From Aestuariivivens sediminis (GTDB lineage: Bacteria > Bacteroidota > Bacteroidia > Flavobacteriales > Flavobacteriaceae), in contig NZ_JAKMCP010000002.1 of the NCBI RefSeq assembly GCF_022662105.1, positions 124,001-188,000 of the forward strand: 64,000 nt of DNA, written 5' to 3'. The notes beneath the pieces are model-generated. The model was given only the letters and a program-made list of their open reading frames with translations. It was not told the DNA's origin and ran no database searches. Position 1 is the stretch's first letter. Each line of letters opens with the position of its first letter. This document shows, piece by piece, positions 61,611 through 64,000 of the stretch. A program made the translations under genes and the position numbers.

Positions 61611-64000
61611 TTACTCCATAACCTCCGCACGTATTTCCTCAGTTACTTTTTTGGATGGCATCCCTTCGGTATCTTCCTTTAAAGATGCAATATGCGCATT
61701 AACTTCAGCTTCAGAACCTTCAAAGGTCTCATAGGCCGTTGATGTTTCTCCGTTTTGAATGGTCACTGTAGTTACAACAGCTTTAACAGTACCGTCATTG
61801 TTCGGGGTCATTTTTACTTTAATTTCCTTGGAGACCTCAACTGGATTGGTATTGCCATTATAGGCAGTTAAGGAGTCGGATGACAAGGCTATACTTGGAG
61901 CAATGACCAAAGCGACAACACTCATCAACTTTAACAATATATTCAATGAAGGTCCTGAGGTATCTTTAAATGGATCTCCAACGGTATCGCCAACGACAGC
62001 CGCTTTATGGGCATCGGTACCTTTTCTACCATCAGCTTCAATCATTTTTTTAGCATTATCCCATGCCCCTCCGGCATTAGATTGGAAAATAGCCATGAGC
62101 ACCCCACAGGTAGTCACTCCTGCCAATAGACCTCCTAACATTTCCGCTCCTCCAATAAAACCAACAGCTACTGGTACCGCAATGGCCAGCAAGCCCGGAA
62201 ATACCATTTCCCTAATGGAGGCTTGAGTAGAAATTTCTACACATTTTTCATATTCAGCATAGCCATCTGCTTCATCAAATATTTTTCTATCGGCTGCCGA
62301 GGCCTTGGACATATCCGAATTATATTTTCTCATAATTTCAAGAGCTGCATGCAATTGGGGAATGTCCCTAAATTGGCGACGCACCTCTTCAATCATGGCC
62401 ATGGCGGCTCGTCCCACAGCCTTCATGGATAAGGCCGAAAACACAAATGGCAACATCCCACCAACCAACAAGCCGGCCATAATTTTGGGTTGCGACACAT
62501 CTATGGCAGTCACTCCCGCCGTTTTCATAAAGGCCACAAATAAGGCCAATGCCGTTAAGGCTGCCGAGGCAATGGCAAAACCTTTACCGATAGCAGCGGT
62601 GGTATTCCCTACTGCATCCAACTTATCAGTACGCTCACGAACTTCTTTTGGTAATTCGGCCATTTCGGCAATACCTCCGGCATTATCCGAAATGGGACCG
62701 TAAGCATCAACGGCCAACTGAATCCCTGTGTTGGCCAGCATACCCACAGCTGCAATGGCGATTCCATACAGACCAGCATAATAATGTGACACCAATATGG
62801 CAACCGCGATTAAAAGGATAGGAATGGCAGTAGACATCATCCCGACGCCCAATCCTGCAATAATATTGGTAGCCGAACCTGTTTCTGATTGCTTAACAAT
62901 TGAGGTTACTGGTTTGGTGTCCGTTCCTGTGTAATACTCAGTAACTTTTCCTACCAAGAATCCCGCAATTAAACCAGCAAGCGTTGCCATAAATACCCCA
63001 AAGGACCCAAAAGGTAATCCCTCAACGCTATCCGGAATCATGATGTCTATGATAAAATAGGAGGCAACAATCATGAGTGAACCTGAACCGAATTCTCCCA
63101 AATTCAATGCTTTATGAGGTGAGCCTCCGTCCTTTACCTTTACAAAAAGAGTCCCTATTATGGACATAACAATACCAATAGCTGCCAAGACCAATGGTAA
63201 ATATACAGCGCCTAACCCCCCGAATTCAGGAGTGAAAATAAACGCTCCCAATACCATAGTCCCAATAATAGACCCCACATAGGATTCGAACAAATCGGCC
63301 CCCATACCGGCAACATCGCCCACATTATCGCCAACGTTATCCGCTATTGTAGCGGGGTTTAACGGATGGTCTTCCGGAATACCGGCCTCAACCTTCCCAA
63401 CCAAATCTGCTCCAACATCGGCCGCTTTGGTATAAATACCACCACCTACACGGGCAAATAGGGCGATGGATGACGCTCCTAGAGAAAACCCAGAAAGCAC
63501 ATTCAGCACCATAGGAATACTTTCTGAACCCGGCCATAGATTTTGATATATAATGAACAAGCTACTTAGCCCTAAAACGCCTAAGCCCACAACACCGAGT
63601 CCCATAACGGAACCACCGGCAAATGCGACTTCCAGGGCCTTTCCTAATGAGGTTCGGGCTGCCTGCGTTGTCCTTACATTAGCCTTTGTTGCCACTCGCA
63701 TGCCTATGAATCCAGCCAACGCCGAACAAATTGCCCCAACAATGAAGGATATGGCCACCATCCAATGCGAAATGGGTTTCCCCGTAACCGGATCTAATTG
63801 CTGAAACTCAGAGTTCCCCTTTAAGAATAATAAAATGGCCACGGTTATTACAAAAATGGCCAAAACTTTATATTCTGCTTTTAAAAATGACATGGCCCCA
63901 TCGGCAATATGTTTGGCTATATTGGTCATTTTTTGAGACCCCGCGTCTTGTTTTTTAATCCAATGGTTTTTCACAATAACAAATAAAAGGCCTAAAACCC
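61611..64000 (-). CDS. hppA: Membrane-bound ion-pumping pyrophosphatase, 5' end outside window
   Basis: Couples pyrophosphate hydrolysis to Na+ or H+ export. The reading frame stays open to the window edge ([12 protein letters not shown]), so the GTG at 63974 is internal, not the start. [35 protein letters not shown] is the substrate region; [10 protein letters not shown] has Ala at the site marking K+-dependent enzymes. After the last helices there is an unusual acidic C-terminal extension of about 80 residues ([17 protein letters not shown] onward). Ion specificity is not decided here. Confidence 0.94.
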   Translation of the reverse strand, partial: VLGLLFVIVKNHWIKKQDAGSQKMTNIAKHIADGAMSFLKAEYKVLAIFVITVAILLFLKGNSEFQQLDPVTGKPISHWMVAISFIVGAICSALAGFIGMRVATKANVRTTQAARTSLGKALEVAFAGGSVMGLGVVGLGVLGLSSLFIIYQNLWPGSESIPMVLNVLSGFSLGASSIALFARVGGGIYTKAADVGADLVGKVEAGIPEDHPLNPATIADNVGDNVGDVAGMGADLFESYVGSIIGTMVLGAFIFTPEFGGLGAVYLPLVLAAIGIVMSIIGTLFVKVKDGGSPHKALNLGEFGSGSLMIVASYFIIDIMIPDSVEGLPFGSFGVFMATLAGLIAGFLVGKVTEYYTGTDTKPVTSIVKQSETGSATNIIAGLGVGMMSTAIPILLIAVAILVSHYYAGLYGIAIAAVGMLANTGIQLAVDAYGPISDNAGGIAEMAELPKEVRERTDKLDAVGNTTAAIGKGFAIASAALTALALFVAFMKTAGVTAIDVSQPKIMAGLLVGGMLPFVFSALSMKAVGRAAMAMIEEVRRQFRDIPQLHAALEIMRKYNSDMSKASAADRKIFDEADGYAEYEKCVEISTQASIREMVFPGLLAIAVPVAVGFIGGAEMLGGLLAGVTTCGVLMAIFQSNAGGAWDNAKKMIEADGRKGTDAHKAAVVGDTVGDPFKDTSGPSLNILLKLMSVVALVIAPSIALSSDSLTAYNGNTNPVEVSKEIKVKMTPNNDGTVKAVVTTVTIQNGETSTAYETFEGSEAEVNAHIASLKEDTEGMPSKKVTEEIRAEVME

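Noticed and set aside
63974-63976. GTG as the start of the pyrophosphatase gene
   Set aside because: The frame continues upstream to the window edge with hydrophobic residues typical of the first helix, so the gene is cut by the window.

Overview
The window looks like a chromosome segment of a marine-type Flavobacteriaceae bacterium (Bacteroidota). Supporting signs are the low-to-moderate GC, TAnnTTTG-type promoter boxes, GLPGLI proteins, a TonB-dependent receptor, the Bacteroidota mixed arginine/proline operon with a transcarbamylase-type argF', two Tat-exported and one Tat-like Gfo/Idh proteins, and a membrane pyrophosphatase. I see no rRNA, tRNA, IS element, phage or CRISPR array.

Layout. 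(1) 1-7.4 kb: minus-strand arginine/proline operon (GNAT, argG, argC, proC, argD, proA, proB, argF' cut by the window start), preceded by a 499-bp leader that encodes an Arg-rich 23-aa leader peptide. (2) 7.6-14.2 kb: a hybrid histidine kinase facing a LytTR regulator, a vanadium-haloperoxidase-like lipoprotein, a DoxX-like protein and an outer-membrane barrel. (3) 14.2-44.0 kb: a large catabolic locus for an unidentified sugar or glycoside. It has a GMC flavoprotein dehydrogenase with its small subunit, four DUF1080 (3-keto-glycoside hydrolase family) proteins, four Gfo/Idh/MocA proteins, three xylose-isomerase-like TIM barrels, an MFS permease, a TonB receptor without SusD, two cytochrome-c/beta-propeller proteins (one fused to ThuA, PKD and a CBM6-like domain), an azurin lipoprotein, a GapN-like aldehyde dehydrogenase and an AraC regulator. 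(4) 44.1-51.3 kb: minus-strand ilvD-ilvB-ilvN-ilvC-ilvA operon with a classical attenuator. (5) 51.3-52.8 kb: metK behind a SAM-II-like riboswitch. (6) 53.2-60.0 kb: two GLPGLI proteins plus an outer-membrane barrel, divergent from a kinase/OmpR-type regulator pair. (7) 60.0-64.0 kb: a secreted protein of unknown function, a deoxynucleoside kinase and a membrane pyrophosphatase whose 5' end lies outside the window.

How they work together. The sugar locus reads as an oxidative pathway in the cell envelope. The GMC/subunit-3 dehydrogenase would make 3-keto-sugars and pass electrons to cytochrome c and azurin; DUF1080 proteins would cleave the keto-glycosides; TIM barrels and Gfo/Idh proteins would interconvert the products; the MFS permease would import them. 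The strongest new signal is an identical 16-mer, TTCACTGAAAAAAATT, in three promoters of this locus and a matching TTCAGTGAA palindrome in a fourth. Each sits 30-35 bp upstream of a -7-like box, so the locus is probably one regulon, plausibly under the AraC protein encoded in its middle.

The other notable signals are regulatory RNAs: the Arg-rich leader of the arginine operon, the Ile/Leu/Val leader with terminator and antiterminator before ilvD, and the SAM-II-like element before metK with a competing hairpin. All calls come from reading the sequence; no database search was run.
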